Positions 32,838 through 40,351 of a stretch of 64,000 nt of DNA are shown here, in pieces. The translations under genes were made by a program, and so were the position numbers. The notes beneath the pieces are model-generated. The model was not told where the DNA came from. It did not search any database and worked only from the letters and a program-made list of their open reading frames with translations. Every line of letters starts with the position of its first letter. Within the stretch, counting starts at the first letter, position 1. The DNA is from Nocardioides houyundeii. GTDB lineage: Bacteria > Actinomycetota > Actinomycetes > Propionibacteriales > Nocardioidaceae. The stretch covers positions 248,001 to 312,000 of the forward strand of contig NZ_CP025581.1 of the NCBI RefSeq assembly GCF_002865585.1, given 5' to 3'.

Positions 32838-33754
32838 CCTCCACCACCCGCCCGCCCCTGCCCGTCGTCGTCGTGACCGGTGCCAACGGCCTCGTCGGCA
32901 GCCACGTCGTCGCCGCGCTGGCCGCACGAGGGGCGACGGTGCGGGCCGTCGTACGCCGTCCGGGGACGGCGCCCGCGATCCCCGGGGTCGAGGAGCGGGT
33001 GGGGGAGTTCTCCGACCCGGCGTTCGCCGGCCACGTGGTCGCGGGCGCCGACACCCTCGTCACCACCGTGCACCCGTTGAGCGGGGACGCCCAGACCCAG
33101 CTCGAGGTCGGGTACGCCGGCACCCTGGTGATCGTGGAGGCCGCCGCCGAGGCGGGGGTCCAGCGGCTGGTGCACCTGTCGACGGCGGCCGTCTACGACC
33201 GCCGCCCCGGGGTCGGCGACGTCGACGAGCACGCCGCGCTGGCGCCGGACGACCCGGGCGACTACGCGGTGATCAAGCGGGACCTGGACCTGGCGCTGTC
33301 CGAGGTGAGCGGCCTGACCCGGGTGCTGCTGCGGCCCCCGGCGATCCTCGGCCCGGGGGAGTCCTCGGTGTGGAACACCCTGCGCCCGGCGGACATCGCC
33401 CGCGACGAGGCGGAGCGGCACGCGGTGCCGGAGAAGTCGTTCGCCTGGGTGCACGTCGACGACCTGGCGGCGCTGGCCGCCGACGTGGCGGCCGGCCTGG
33501 TGGCGACCGCGAACGACCCGGACGACGGACCGGTGGAGGGCGCGTGCACCCCGGTCAACGTGGCCGGCGGCCCGGCGACGCTGCGGGACTACTACGGCGC
33601 GGTGACCGAGGCGCTGGGTGTGGAGCCGGTGTGGGAGGAGGGCCCGGCGTGGACCGGGCAGATCCTCTCCGACCGGGCCCGGCGCTGGGGCTGGGAGCCG
33701 AAGGTCGACCTGGACCAGGCGCTGGGCGAGCTGAAGGACGGCCTGCGGCGCTGA
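32834..33754 (+). CDS. NAD-dependent epimerase/dehydratase (extended SDR)
   Basis: A 306-aa protein with GxxGxxG motif VTGANGLVGSHVVAAL, LVHLSTAAVYDRRPG with the catalytic Ser/Thr, and DYAVIKRDLDLAL carrying the YxxxK pair. RVLLRPPAILGPGESS is the usual substrate-side signature. It is third gene of the MTHFR-like operon (ATGA overlap). The role in that operon is not evident. Confidence 0.88.
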   Translation: MTSTTRPPLPVVVVTGANGLVGSHVVAALAARGATVRAVVRRPGTAPAIPGVEERVGEFSDPAFAGHVVAGADTLVTTVHPLSGDAQTQLEVGYAGTLVIVEAAAEAGVQRLVHLSTAAVYDRRPGVGDVDEHAALAPDDPGDYAVIKRDLDLALSEVSGLTRVLLRPPAILGPGESSVWNTLRPADIARDEAERHAVPEKSFAWVHVDDLAALAADVAAGLVATANDPDDGPVEGACTPVNVAGGPATLRDYYGAVTEALGVEPVWEEGPAWTGQILSDRARRWGWEPKVDLDQALGELKDGLRR

Positions 33755-33788
33755 CGGGCCGGGGCGCGACGAGGGAGAGGGGCTGCGG

Positions 33789-34427
33789 ATGCGACCGTCT
33801 GCAGCGGAGGTCTGGCCGGTCGTCCATGCGGAGCGGGATCGGCTGGCCGACGACCTGGCGGATCTGACCGCGGAGCAGTGGCGGACCCCGTCGCTGTGTG
33901 CCGGCTGGGACGTGCACGACGTCCTGGCGCACCTGGTGCACACCGCCAGGACCACCCGGCTGTCGTTCGCTCGCGACATGGTGATGGCGCGCGGCAGCTT
34001 CGACCGGGTCAACGACCGCGGGATCACCCGTCAGCAGAGCGCCGAGCCGCGCGACACCCTGGCGTCCCTGCGAGCGGCGAGCGACCTCACGCGGACGCCG
34101 CCGGCGAACCTGGCGACGCGTCTGGTCGAGGCGATCGTGCATGGGGAGGACATCCGCCGCCCGCTCGGGATCCACGGGGCCTACCCGCACCCGGCGACGA
34201 TCGCGGCGCTCGGCTACCAGGTCCGGACGCCCGTCTCCTTCGGTGGAGGGCGGGAGCGCGTGTCCGGCCTGAGGTTGGTGGAGGCCTCCTCCGGCACCAG
34301 CTGGGGCGACGGTCCCGAGGTGGTGGGCCCCGCCCTCGACCTGCTGCTCGCGGTCAGCGGTCGCCCGGTCGCTGCGGCGCGGCTCACCGGCGACGGCGCC
34401 CCGCGGCTGCTGGGGGGCGTGGCGTGA
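33789..34427 (+). CDS. Maleylpyruvate isomerase-fold mycothiol-dependent enzyme
   Basis: A 212-aa protein of the MDMPI/DinB-like superfamily: LCAGWDVHDVLAHLVHTART and VEAIVHGEDIRRPLG carry the His/Glu/Asp metal ligands typical of actinobacterial mycothiol-dependent isomerases and S-transferases. It implies mycothiol as the organism's thiol. GAGGGAGAGGGG precedes ATG 33789. It is 34 bp after the epimerase gene, probably part of the same operon. The substrate is unknown. Confidence 0.85.
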   Translation: MRPSAAEVWPVVHAERDRLADDLADLTAEQWRTPSLCAGWDVHDVLAHLVHTARTTRLSFARDMVMARGSFDRVNDRGITRQQSAEPRDTLASLRAASDLTRTPPANLATRLVEAIVHGEDIRRPLGIHGAYPHPATIAALGYQVRTPVSFGGGRERVSGLRLVEASSGTSWGDGPEVVGPALDLLLAVSGRPVAAARLTGDGAPRLLGGVA

Positions 34428-34433
34428 CCCGTC

Positions 34434-34931
34434 TCAGCTCGTGGAAGCAGGGGGCTGCCAGCCGCCCTCGTCGCGGATCGAGCGCATGATCCGCTGGGTG
34501 ATCTGACGCAGCTGCCTCTGCTGAGCCTGCGTCAGCGGATCGAGGACGAGTCGGTGCACCGTGGCCACGTGTCCGGGGGTGGCCTGCTCCACCTTCCGTG
34601 ACCCCAGGTCGGAGAGGGTCGCCAGGGTGTACCGCCCGTCGCTCGGGTCGGTCTCGCGCCGCAGCCAGCCCTTGGTCTCCAGGCGCGAGACCGCTCGGGA
34701 GAGCCGGGACAGGGAGCTGTTGGCGTAGCCCGCCAGCACGCTGAGGCGCAGCGTCCGGTCGGGCGCCTGGGCGAGCGCGTAGAGGAGGCCGTACTCGAAG
34801 TGCGTCAGCTCGGCGTCCCGCTGCAGCTGGGCGTCGAGCGCGGAGGGCAGCCACTCCAGCACGGTGGCCAGGGAGGCCCAGGTCTCGAGGTCCTCGCCGA
34901 TGAGCTCTGCGGGGGTGCTGGGGTCCGACAT
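34434..34931 (-). CDS. MarR family transcriptional regulator (a)
   Basis: A 165-aa winged-helix regulator: LTHFEYGLLYALAQAPDRTL, LAGYANSSLSRLSRAVSRLE (recognition helix) and WLRRETDPSDGRYTLATL (wing with the family DxxDGR). ATG 34931 follows TACCCT by six bases (leaderless). It is divergent from an SDR gene, and the 133-bp gap has two palindromes that are probably its operators. Confidence 0.92.
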   Translation of the reverse strand: MSDPSTPAELIGEDLETWASLATVLEWLPSALDAQLQRDAELTHFEYGLLYALAQAPDRTLRLSVLAGYANSSLSRLSRAVSRLETKGWLRRETDPSDGRYTLATLSDLGSRKVEQATPGHVATVHRLVLDPLTQAQQRQLRQITQRIMRSIRDEGGWQPPASTS

Positions 34932-34937
34932 GGCAGC

Positions 34938-34943
34938 AGGGTA
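34938..34943 (-). promoter_or_regulatory. -10 box of leaderless promoter for marR (a)
   Basis: TACCCT on the minus strand, six bases before ATG 34931. Confidence 0.5.
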
Positions 34944-34962
34944 CGGGACGTCACGCCGAGGT

Positions 34963-34986
34963 GATGACTTGATCAGGAAAGTCATC
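34963..34986. promoter_or_regulatory. Palindrome 1, candidate MarR operator
   Basis: GATGACTT, eight-base spacer, AAGTCATC: perfect 8-bp arms in the divergent marR/SDR intergenic region, just upstream of the marR -10 box. Confidence 0.5.
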
Positions 34987-34996
34987 CGGCCTACGG

Positions 34997-35018
34997 TTCA
35001 CTTGACTGAGCAAGTGAA
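34997..35018. promoter_or_regulatory. Palindrome 2, candidate MarR operator
   Basis: TTCACTTG, six-base spacer, CAAGTGAA: perfect 8-bp arms. It starts at the end of a possible -10 box TACGGT (34992-34997) for the SDR gene, so binding would block initiation. Confidence 0.55.
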
Positions 35019-35064
35019 TCGGCTGCCCGAGGGGCGGCGCTACCGGACCGGATGATGGGAAGAC

Positions 35065-35856
35065 ATGGATCTGCAACTGGCGGGCAAGTCGGCGTTCGTG
35101 AGCGGCTCGACGCAAGGAATCGGCTATGCGATCGCGCAGGGGCTGTTGCGAGAGGGCGCGGCGGTCGTGATCAACGGCCGGGACGCCGACCGGGTCCGCG
35201 CGGCGGTGGCCACCCTGGAGGCGGCGGTGCCCGGTGCGGCCGTCTCCGGGGTCGCCGCGGACTTCGCCGACCCGGAGCAGGTGTCGCGGCTGCTGGAGTC
35301 CCTGGGCGACCTCGACATCCTGGTCAACAACGTCGGCCTGTTCGAGCTCCGCCCGTTCGCAGAGATCGCGGACCAGGAGTGGCAGCGCTACTTCGAGGTC
35401 AACCTGATGAGCAGCGTGCGGCTGTCGCGGTACGTGCTGCCCGGGATGCTGGCGCGGACCTGGGGTCGCATCCTCTTCGTGGGGAGCGAGTCGGGGGTGA
35501 ACGTGCCGGCCGACATGCTCCACTACGGCGTCACGAAGGCCGGGATGCTGGCGCTCGCCAACGGGCTGGCCAAGCTCACCCGCGGCACCGAGGTCACGGT
35601 GAACACCATCCTCGGCGGACCGACGTACTCCGACGGGGTCGCTGGCACCGTCGCCCGGATCGCGGCGGCCCAGGGCATCCCGGGCGAGGTGCTGAAGGGC
35701 GCCATCATCGGCCAGAACCAGACCTCGCTGCTGGAGCGGTTCATCGAGCCGGGCGAGATCGCCAACCTTGCGCTCTACCTCGCGAGCCCGCTCTCCGCTG
35801 CCACCAACGGAGCCGCGGTGCGGGCGGACGGGGGAGTCCTCACCGCCATGCTGTGA
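35065..35856 (+). CDS. SDR family oxidoreductase
   Basis: A 263-aa classical short-chain dehydrogenase: STQGIGYAIAQGLLREGAAV (a TGxxxGxG variant with Ser), NNVG, catalytic Ser in ILFVGSESGVNVPA, and YGVTK (YxxxK). This subgroup resembles 3-oxoacyl-ACP-reductase-like proteins of unknown substrate. GGGAAG precedes ATG 35065. It is divergent from marR (a) and probably repressed by it. Confidence 0.93.
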   Translation: MDLQLAGKSAFVSGSTQGIGYAIAQGLLREGAAVVINGRDADRVRAAVATLEAAVPGAAVSGVAADFADPEQVSRLLESLGDLDILVNNVGLFELRPFAEIADQEWQRYFEVNLMSSVRLSRYVLPGMLARTWGRILFVGSESGVNVPADMLHYGVTKAGMLALANGLAKLTRGTEVTVNTILGGPTYSDGVAGTVARIAAAQGIPGEVLKGAIIGQNQTSLLERFIEPGEIANLALYLASPLSAATNGAAVRADGGVLTAML

Positions 35857-35911
35857 GGTGCCGGCGCAGGCGCGGGTCGTCGCCGAAGCAAGAACATTCC
35901 ACTTCATGACG

Positions 35912-36083
35912 TATGGTTCATCGTGTTGAAGGGATGGCTCCTAGAGCCGTCTTGGCCGCACACCATGTCGCGGCTTGTATCTCGTACTCCTGGTTTTCGG
36001 TTCGCTGGACATCAGCTCAGTTTGGATGTCTTCAGCGGCCCGCGGAGCACAGTGCTCCCCGGTACCGAACAAAGGAACAGATC
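35912..36083 (+). promoter_or_regulatory. Promoter and long 5' leader of the cold-shock gene
   Basis: The 227 bp between the SDR gene and the cold-shock gene have no credible coding region. TATGGT at 35912-35917 is a good -10 box, which would give a leader of about 160 nt before ATG 36084. Long structured leaders are usual for cspA-type mRNAs, where they act in temperature-dependent translation. The leader is less G+C-rich than its surroundings. Confidence 0.5.
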
Positions 36084-36287
36084 ATGGCACAGGGCACCGT
36101 TAAGTGGTTCAACGCTGACAAGGGCTTCGGCTTCATCGCTCAGGATGGTGGCGGCGAGGACGTGTTCGTCCACTTCTCCGCGATCCAGTCCGGTGGCTAC
36201 AAGTCGCTCGACGAGAACCAGAAGGTCGAGTTCGACCTCGCCCAGGGCCCCAAGGGTCCCCAGGCTGAGAACGTCCGCGTCTCCTGA
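36084..36287 (+). CDS. cspA: Cold-shock protein, CspA family
   Basis: A 67-aa single OB-fold protein beginning [20 protein letters not shown] with RNP1 (KGFGFI) and RNP2 (VFVHFSAI), then [20 protein letters not shown]. It binds single-stranded RNA or DNA as a chaperone. RBS AAAGGAACAG precedes ATG 36084; an upstream in-frame start at 35913 would add non-conserved residues encoded by the leader. A strong hairpin terminator follows nine bases after the stop. Confidence 0.97.
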   Translation: MAQGTVKWFNADKGFGFIAQDGGGEDVFVHFSAIQSGGYKSLDENQKVEFDLAQGPKGPQAENVRVS

Positions 36288-36295
36288 TTTAACTC

Positions 36296-36332
36296 CGAAG
36301 AGCCCCGACCGCACTGCGGTCGGGGCTCTTCG
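36296..36332 (+). terminator. Strong hairpin terminator of the cold-shock gene
   Basis: Arm CGAAGAGCCCCGACCGCA and its exact reverse complement, separated by one base (in practice a 17-bp stem with a three-base loop ACT), followed by a short T-rich stretch (CATTTA). Classic intrinsic terminator for a high-G+C genome. Confidence 0.85.
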
Positions 36333-36368
36333 TGCATTTACCCCTCATCGCGTCCCGCAGCCCGGCGC

Positions 36369-36485
36369 TCAGCTCTCGGACTGCAGCCGGATCCCCGCCA
36401 GCAGCAGGTCCAGCGCCCGCCAGCGGTCGGCGTACCTGCGCAGGAACTCGGCCGGCTCGAGACCGCTCTCCACGAACTCCTTCGC
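36369..36485 (-). pseudogene. C-terminal remnant of a TetR-type regulator
   Basis: About 38 codons ending at the stop 36369-36371 read KEFVESGLEPAEFLRRYADR then WRALDLLLAGIRLQSES, a good match in style to the last helices of TetR family proteins, but with no start or HTH upstream. At about 36485 the sequence switches to unrelated plus-strand coding-like sequence (GERVTFLVLAVIVGLVATFG, one TM helix, to a stop at 36596-36598) that lacks its own start. The junction looks like a deletion scar removing the 5' ends of two divergent genes. Confidence 0.45.
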
Positions 36486-36622
36486 TCTTCCACGGCGAGC
36501 GGGTCACCTTCCTGGTGCTGGCGGTGATCGTGGGCCTGGTCGCGACCTTCGGCTTGCTCTCCCTCACCGACTCCCGTGCCGCCACCGAGGAGCACTGAGG
36601 AAGGGAGGCCGGGGACGAGCTC

Positions 36623-37708
36623 TCACGGGATGACGCGGGCGTCGCGGTACTGCTGGGCGTAGTCGAAGAACGTCTTCCGGGAGTCGCGGGTCGCGGAGAA
36701 GCCCGCGGCGCGGCTCTTGTTCATGTCGGTGACGACCTCGATCTCGCGCCCCAGGTCGGCGTCGGAGTGCCACCAGGACGCGACGCGGGACAGGTCCGGC
36801 TCCACCAGGTCGTACTTGGCTGCCATCTCCCGCCACAGCGGCTCCGTGCCGGCCATCGAGGCCTCCAGCGTGCGCGGCGCCCCGGCGTACCCCTCCCACT
36901 CCAGGTCGAACCACGCCGCGATCTGGGGCCAGAGCCAGCGCCACCGGAAGACGTCGCCGTTGGCGGTGTTGAACGCCTGGTTCCGACCCGCGGGCGTCCG
37001 CGCGGCCCAGGTCATCTGCTCGGCGAGCAGGCCGGCGTCGGTGACGTCGGTCAGCGAGTTCCACTGCTTCTCCGAGCCGGGGAAGACGAAGGGCAGGTGC
37101 CGCTCGCGGCACAGCGAGGCGTAGGCGCACAGGGTGGCGACCATGTTCATCGCGTTGCCGGTGGCGAACCCGAACACCGTGTGGGAGCGGTGCACGCTCC
37201 AGGTGAACCCGTCGCGCTCGGCGGCGGCGAAGAGCTCGTCCTCCTGGGCGTAGTAGAAGTTGGGGTAGGGCAGCCGCTCCTCGTCCTCGTGGAACGGGGT
37301 GTCCGGCATCGCGCCCTGGCCGTAGGCCTCGAAGGGGCCGAGGTAGTGCTTGAGCCCGGTCATCAGGGCAACGTGCTTGAGCGACTTGCCCGGAGACAGC
37401 GCCGCCAGGAGGTCACGCACGGCGCCGCCGTTGACCCGGATGTTCTCGGACTCGGTCTCCATCCGGGTCCACGCGGTGATCGCCACGAACTCCGGCGCCA
37501 CGTCGGCCAGCGCCGTGGCCAGCCCCGCGGGGTCGCCGAGGTCGGCACGGACGGGGCGTACGTCGGGGTGGGGCGTCGAGCCGCTGCGTGAGAGGCCATA
37601 GGTCTCCCAGCCGTCCTCGAGGAGTCGCCGGGCGACGGACTGCCCCACGATCCCGGTGGCTCCGACGACCAGGGCGCGCCCCGGTGAGGTGGTTGCTGAC
37701 TCGGACAT
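36623..37708 (-). CDS. PRISE-type SDR (progesterone 5-beta-reductase/iridoid-synthase-like enone reductase)
   Basis: A 361-aa atypical extended SDR. N-terminal VVGATGIVGQSVARRLLEDG binds NADPH. The PRISE hallmark motifs are MTGLKHYLGPFEAYG (the catalytic Lys/His region) and PYPNFYYAQEDELF (the NFYYxxED motif), plus WSVHRSHTVFGFATGNAMN and NTANGDVFRWRWLWP. Family members reduce activated C=C bonds of enones by 1,4-addition. GAGAGG precedes ATG 37708. A palindrome GTGGTC-TG-GACCAC lies 42 bp upstream, and a TetR fragment lies just downstream. Confidence 0.9.
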   Translation of the reverse strand: MSESATTSPGRALVVGATGIVGQSVARRLLEDGWETYGLSRSGSTPHPDVRPVRADLGDPAGLATALADVAPEFVAITAWTRMETESENIRVNGGAVRDLLAALSPGKSLKHVALMTGLKHYLGPFEAYGQGAMPDTPFHEDEERLPYPNFYYAQEDELFAAAERDGFTWSVHRSHTVFGFATGNAMNMVATLCAYASLCRERHLPFVFPGSEKQWNSLTDVTDAGLLAEQMTWAARTPAGRNQAFNTANGDVFRWRWLWPQIAAWFDLEWEGYAGAPRTLEASMAGTEPLWREMAAKYDLVEPDLSRVASWWHSDADLGREIEVVTDMNKSRAAGFSATRDSRKTFFDYAQQYRDARVIP

Positions 37709-37749
37709 GGCAGTCCTCTCGCGGTGGGGGATCGGTCTACGACACCAGT

Positions 37750-37763
37750 GTGGTCTGGACCAC
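37750..37763. promoter_or_regulatory. TetR-type palindrome upstream of the PRISE gene
   Basis: GTGGTC, two bases, GACCAC: perfect 6-bp arms in the 239-bp gap between the PRISE gene and the SGNH fusion gene. A plausible operator for a TetR regulator, possibly the one now truncated at 36369. The rest of the gap shows no gene or clear signal. Confidence 0.4.
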
Positions 37764-37947
37764 TTTGGTCTTTGCGCCCGGCCCGGCTTACGGTGCTCCG
37801 GCCGGCGTTACCGGGAGGGGCGGCGTCGGCGCCGGGGTGTCACACGCCGACACCCGGAGGTCTCCGCACACCCGCGGTCCCAGCTCCCTCCCCGCTTCCC
37901 CCGGCTGCAGCCCCTCGGACTCGCACACCTCGGGAAGGTTCCCTCTC

Positions 37948-39699
37948 TTGTCACGCCTCAGCGCCACGTTGGCGCTCACTCTCGTCGGCTCCGTGGCCGC
38001 CGTCCTGGCCGGCTCGACGCCGGCCCAGGCCGCCGTGCCGACACGTCCCTTCGACCACTACGTCGCGCTCGGCGACTCGTTCACCGCGGGCCCGTTGATC
38101 CCGCCGACCAGCCTGGCGCCGTGTGCGCGCTCGACCAACAACTACCCGCGGATCCTGGCCGATCGGCTGGGCGTGAAGCTCACCGACGTCTCGTGCTCCT
38201 CGGCCCGCACCGAGCACATGACCACCCCTCAGGAGGGCATCCTCGGCACCGCGCCGCCGCAGTTCGACGCGCTGCGCCCCGACACCGACCTGGTCACCCT
38301 CGGCATCGGCGGCAACGACGGCGGCCTCTTCGGCACGCTGATCGACGAGTGCCCCGCGCTCGCCCCCAGCGACCCGGAGGGCTCGCCGTGCCAGGACGAG
38401 TTCACCCAGGGCGGCGTCGACCTGATGGCCGCCAAGATCGTCAAGACCAAGCAGGACGTGCTCGGCGTGCTCGACGGCATCCGCGAGCGGTCGCCGTACG
38501 CCGAGGTGGCGGTCGTCGGCTACCTCCGCCTGATGCCGGAGAGCGGCTCGTGCACCAACGGCGCGGTCCCGATGACCGGCAAGGACATGCTCTGGGCCGA
38601 CAGCCTCCAGCGCCAGCTGAACACCGCGCTGGCCGAGGCCGCGGCGGAGCGCGGCGCGAAGTACGTCGACCTGTACGGCCCCTCGCGCGGCCACGACGCC
38701 TGCGCGGGCGAGGACGCTTGGGTGCAGGGCAAGTGGATCGACATCCTCAAGGCGATGGAGTACCACCCGTTCGCCTCCGGCATGGAGGCCGGCGCGAAGA
38801 TCGTCTACGAGACCCTCTTCGGCACCGACCTGGCCCGCGGCCGGCAGGTCCAGGCCTCGGGCACCGAGCACGGCTACGCACCGTCGTACGCCGTGGACAA
38901 CGACACCTCGACCCGCTGGGCCAGCGGTGAGTGGGCGGACGGCGCCTGGCTGCAGGTCGACCTCGGCGCCCGCCGGTCGGTGGACCGGCTGGTGCTCAAC
39001 TGGGAGAAGGCGTACGCCGCCGGCTACCGGATCGAGGTCTCCGACGACGGCGCCACCTGGCGCACCGTGTGGGAGACGATCAACGGGGACGGCGGGCACG
39101 ACACCGCCACCTTCGACGCCACGCAGGCTCGTTACGTCCGGGTCAGTGCCGCCAAGCGCGCGACGCGCTACGGCATCTCGCTCTTCGACCTGGAGGTCTA
39201 CGGGCCGGCGGAGTCGGGGTCCCCGGGAGCGGGCACCGGAGCCGGGACGGGAGCGGGCACGGCGACGCAGGTTCCCGCGCCCACCGCGACCGAGACCAGC
39301 GCCGGCGCCACGACGGAGCAGCGGCGGGTCAACGCCACGGTGCTCGGCTCGCCCCGGCCCGACCGGGTCCGGGTGCGACTGGCCGACGGGAGCAAGGCCG
39401 TGGTCCGGCTCGTCGGGGTGAAGCAGCCCCGGTCGTCGTGTCGTCCCGCCGCCCGGAAGGCGGCCCGGAAGGTGCTGGCCAAGGGCAAGAAGGTGGTCCT
39501 GGTCCGCGACGCCCGAGCATCCGGCAAGCGCGCCTCGAGCCGCTACGTGATGGTGGGCGGCAAGGACCTGGGGAAGCGACTGGTGCGCGGCGGTCACCTG
39601 CTGGTGGCCAAGGGGTCCTTCACCAAGCGCAAGGCCTACACCAAGGTGCAGCGCGCCGCGCGGAAGCACGGACGCGGCTCGTGGGGCGGCTGCCGCTGA
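37948..39699 (+). CDS. Secreted SGNH hydrolase with F5/8-type C (CBM32) and SNase-like C-terminal domain
   Basis: A 583-aa exported three-domain protein. Signal peptide about 1-29 (LALTLVGSVAAVLAGS, APAQAA-like cleavage). The SGNH domain (30-290) has GDSFTAG (Ser 44), GGND and YHPFASG with the catalytic His. A discoidin/F5-8C domain (about 295-415) has ASGTEHGYAPSYAVDNDTST and WLQVDLGARRSVDRLVLNWE, a carbohydrate-binding type. After a Gly/Thr/Ala linker, residues ~460-583 resemble a staphylococcal-nuclease fold (VVRLVGVKQP, LVRGGHLLV), but the catalytic Asp40 and Glu43 positions are Lys and Arg. Start: TTG 37948 with GGGAAGG upstream; longer in-frame starts lack a signal peptide. Confidence 0.85.
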   Translation: MSRLSATLALTLVGSVAAVLAGSTPAQAAVPTRPFDHYVALGDSFTAGPLIPPTSLAPCARSTNNYPRILADRLGVKLTDVSCSSARTEHMTTPQEGILGTAPPQFDALRPDTDLVTLGIGGNDGGLFGTLIDECPALAPSDPEGSPCQDEFTQGGVDLMAAKIVKTKQDVLGVLDGIRERSPYAEVAVVGYLRLMPESGSCTNGAVPMTGKDMLWADSLQRQLNTALAEAAAERGAKYVDLYGPSRGHDACAGEDAWVQGKWIDILKAMEYHPFASGMEAGAKIVYETLFGTDLARGRQVQASGTEHGYAPSYAVDNDTSTRWASGEWADGAWLQVDLGARRSVDRLVLNWEKAYAAGYRIEVSDDGATWRTVWETINGDGGHDTATFDATQARYVRVSAAKRATRYGISLFDLEVYGPAESGSPGAGTGAGTGAGTATQVPAPTATETSAGATTEQRRVNATVLGSPRPDRVRVRLADGSKAVVRLVGVKQPRSSCRPAARKAARKVLAKGKKVVLVRDARASGKRASSRYVMVGGKDLGKRLVRGGHLLVAKGSFTKRKAYTKVQRAARKHGRGSWGGCR

Positions 39700-39714
39700 C
39701 CTGAGCGCGACGGA

Positions 39715-39751
39715 CTCCTCGGTCAGGTCGGAGCCAGACCTGGCCGAGGAG
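39715..39751. terminator. Bidirectional hairpin between convergent genes
   Basis: CTCCTCGGTCAGGTC, seven-base loop, GACCTGGCCGAGGAG: a 15-bp stem with one G-T mismatch that can pair as G-U. It lies between the SGNH fusion gene and the convergent thiol-dioxygenase-like operon; there is no T-run. Confidence 0.6.
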
Positions 39752-39772
39752 GCTCGCTGCCCGGGCCCTGCC

Positions 39773-40351
39773 TCAGCGTGCCCAGGTGGAGGTGAACCAG
39801 TGCACGGCCCCGGTCTCCGGGTCGTAGCTGCGCCGCGGCAGGGTGCCGATGTCGGCGCCGTAGACGTGGATGCCGATCACCGGCTCGGCGCCACCGCACG
39901 AGACCTGGTGCACGTCGTCGTCGGTGGTGCAGCACACCGTCACCTCACCGGCGGTCCACGAGTCGCTGCCCTCGGCGACCAGCGGGACGTCCGGTGCCGC
40001 GGGCTTGTGGAAGCGGGTCTCGACCTCGACACCGCTGTAGATGCCCACCACGCCCCAGGTCTCGTGGCCGTGCACCGGCGTGCCCTGGCCGACGTCCCAG
40101 ACGGCGCTGGCGATCGAGAAGGCGCCGTCGGCGGCGACGTGCAGCGGGTACATCACGTAGCGCTCCGGGTCGGGCCGTCGCAGCAGCTCCGGGATCTCGA
40201 AGCCGCTGCGGAGCAGTGCGGTGAGCTCCCCGTGGACCGCCGCGGTCAGGGCCTGCTCGTCCAGGCCCTGGTCGATCAGCGCCCGCACGGTGGCGGCGAA
40301 CTCCGCCACCTCGGGGATGTCGCTCTGCACGGGGACGATCTCCCTTGTCAT
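39773..40351 (-). CDS. Thiol dioxygenase-like cupin (cysteine/3-mercaptopropionate dioxygenase family)
   Basis: A 192-aa cupin. The non-haem iron site is visible: VGQGTPVHGHETWGVVGIYS gives the HxH pair, with a third His in VIGIHVYGADIG, preceded by DDDVHQVSCG. The HxHxTWGVVG form is closer to mercaptopropionate dioxygenases than to mammalian cysteine dioxygenase. The expected reaction is thiol + O2 to sulfinate. ATG 40351 overlaps the crotonase stop (TGATG). It is last gene of a six-gene operon whose other members (LLM monooxygenases, CoA-transferase, crotonase) suggest breakdown of a sulfur-containing acid. Confidence 0.8.
   Translation of the reverse strand: MTREIVPVQSDIPEVAEFAATVRALIDQGLDEQALTAAVHGELTALLRSGFEIPELLRRPDPERYVMYPLHVAADGAFSIASAVWDVGQGTPVHGHETWGVVGIYSGVEVETRFHKPAAPDVPLVAEGSDSWTAGEVTVCCTTDDDVHQVSCGGAEPVIGIHVYGADIGTLPRRSYDPETGAVHWFTSTWAR

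Noticed and set aside
36332-36598. 88-codon plus-strand frame after the cspA terminator as an intact gene
   Set aside because: Its first half is out-of-frame antisense of the TetR remnant; only the last ~37 codons look like coding sequence and they lack a start.
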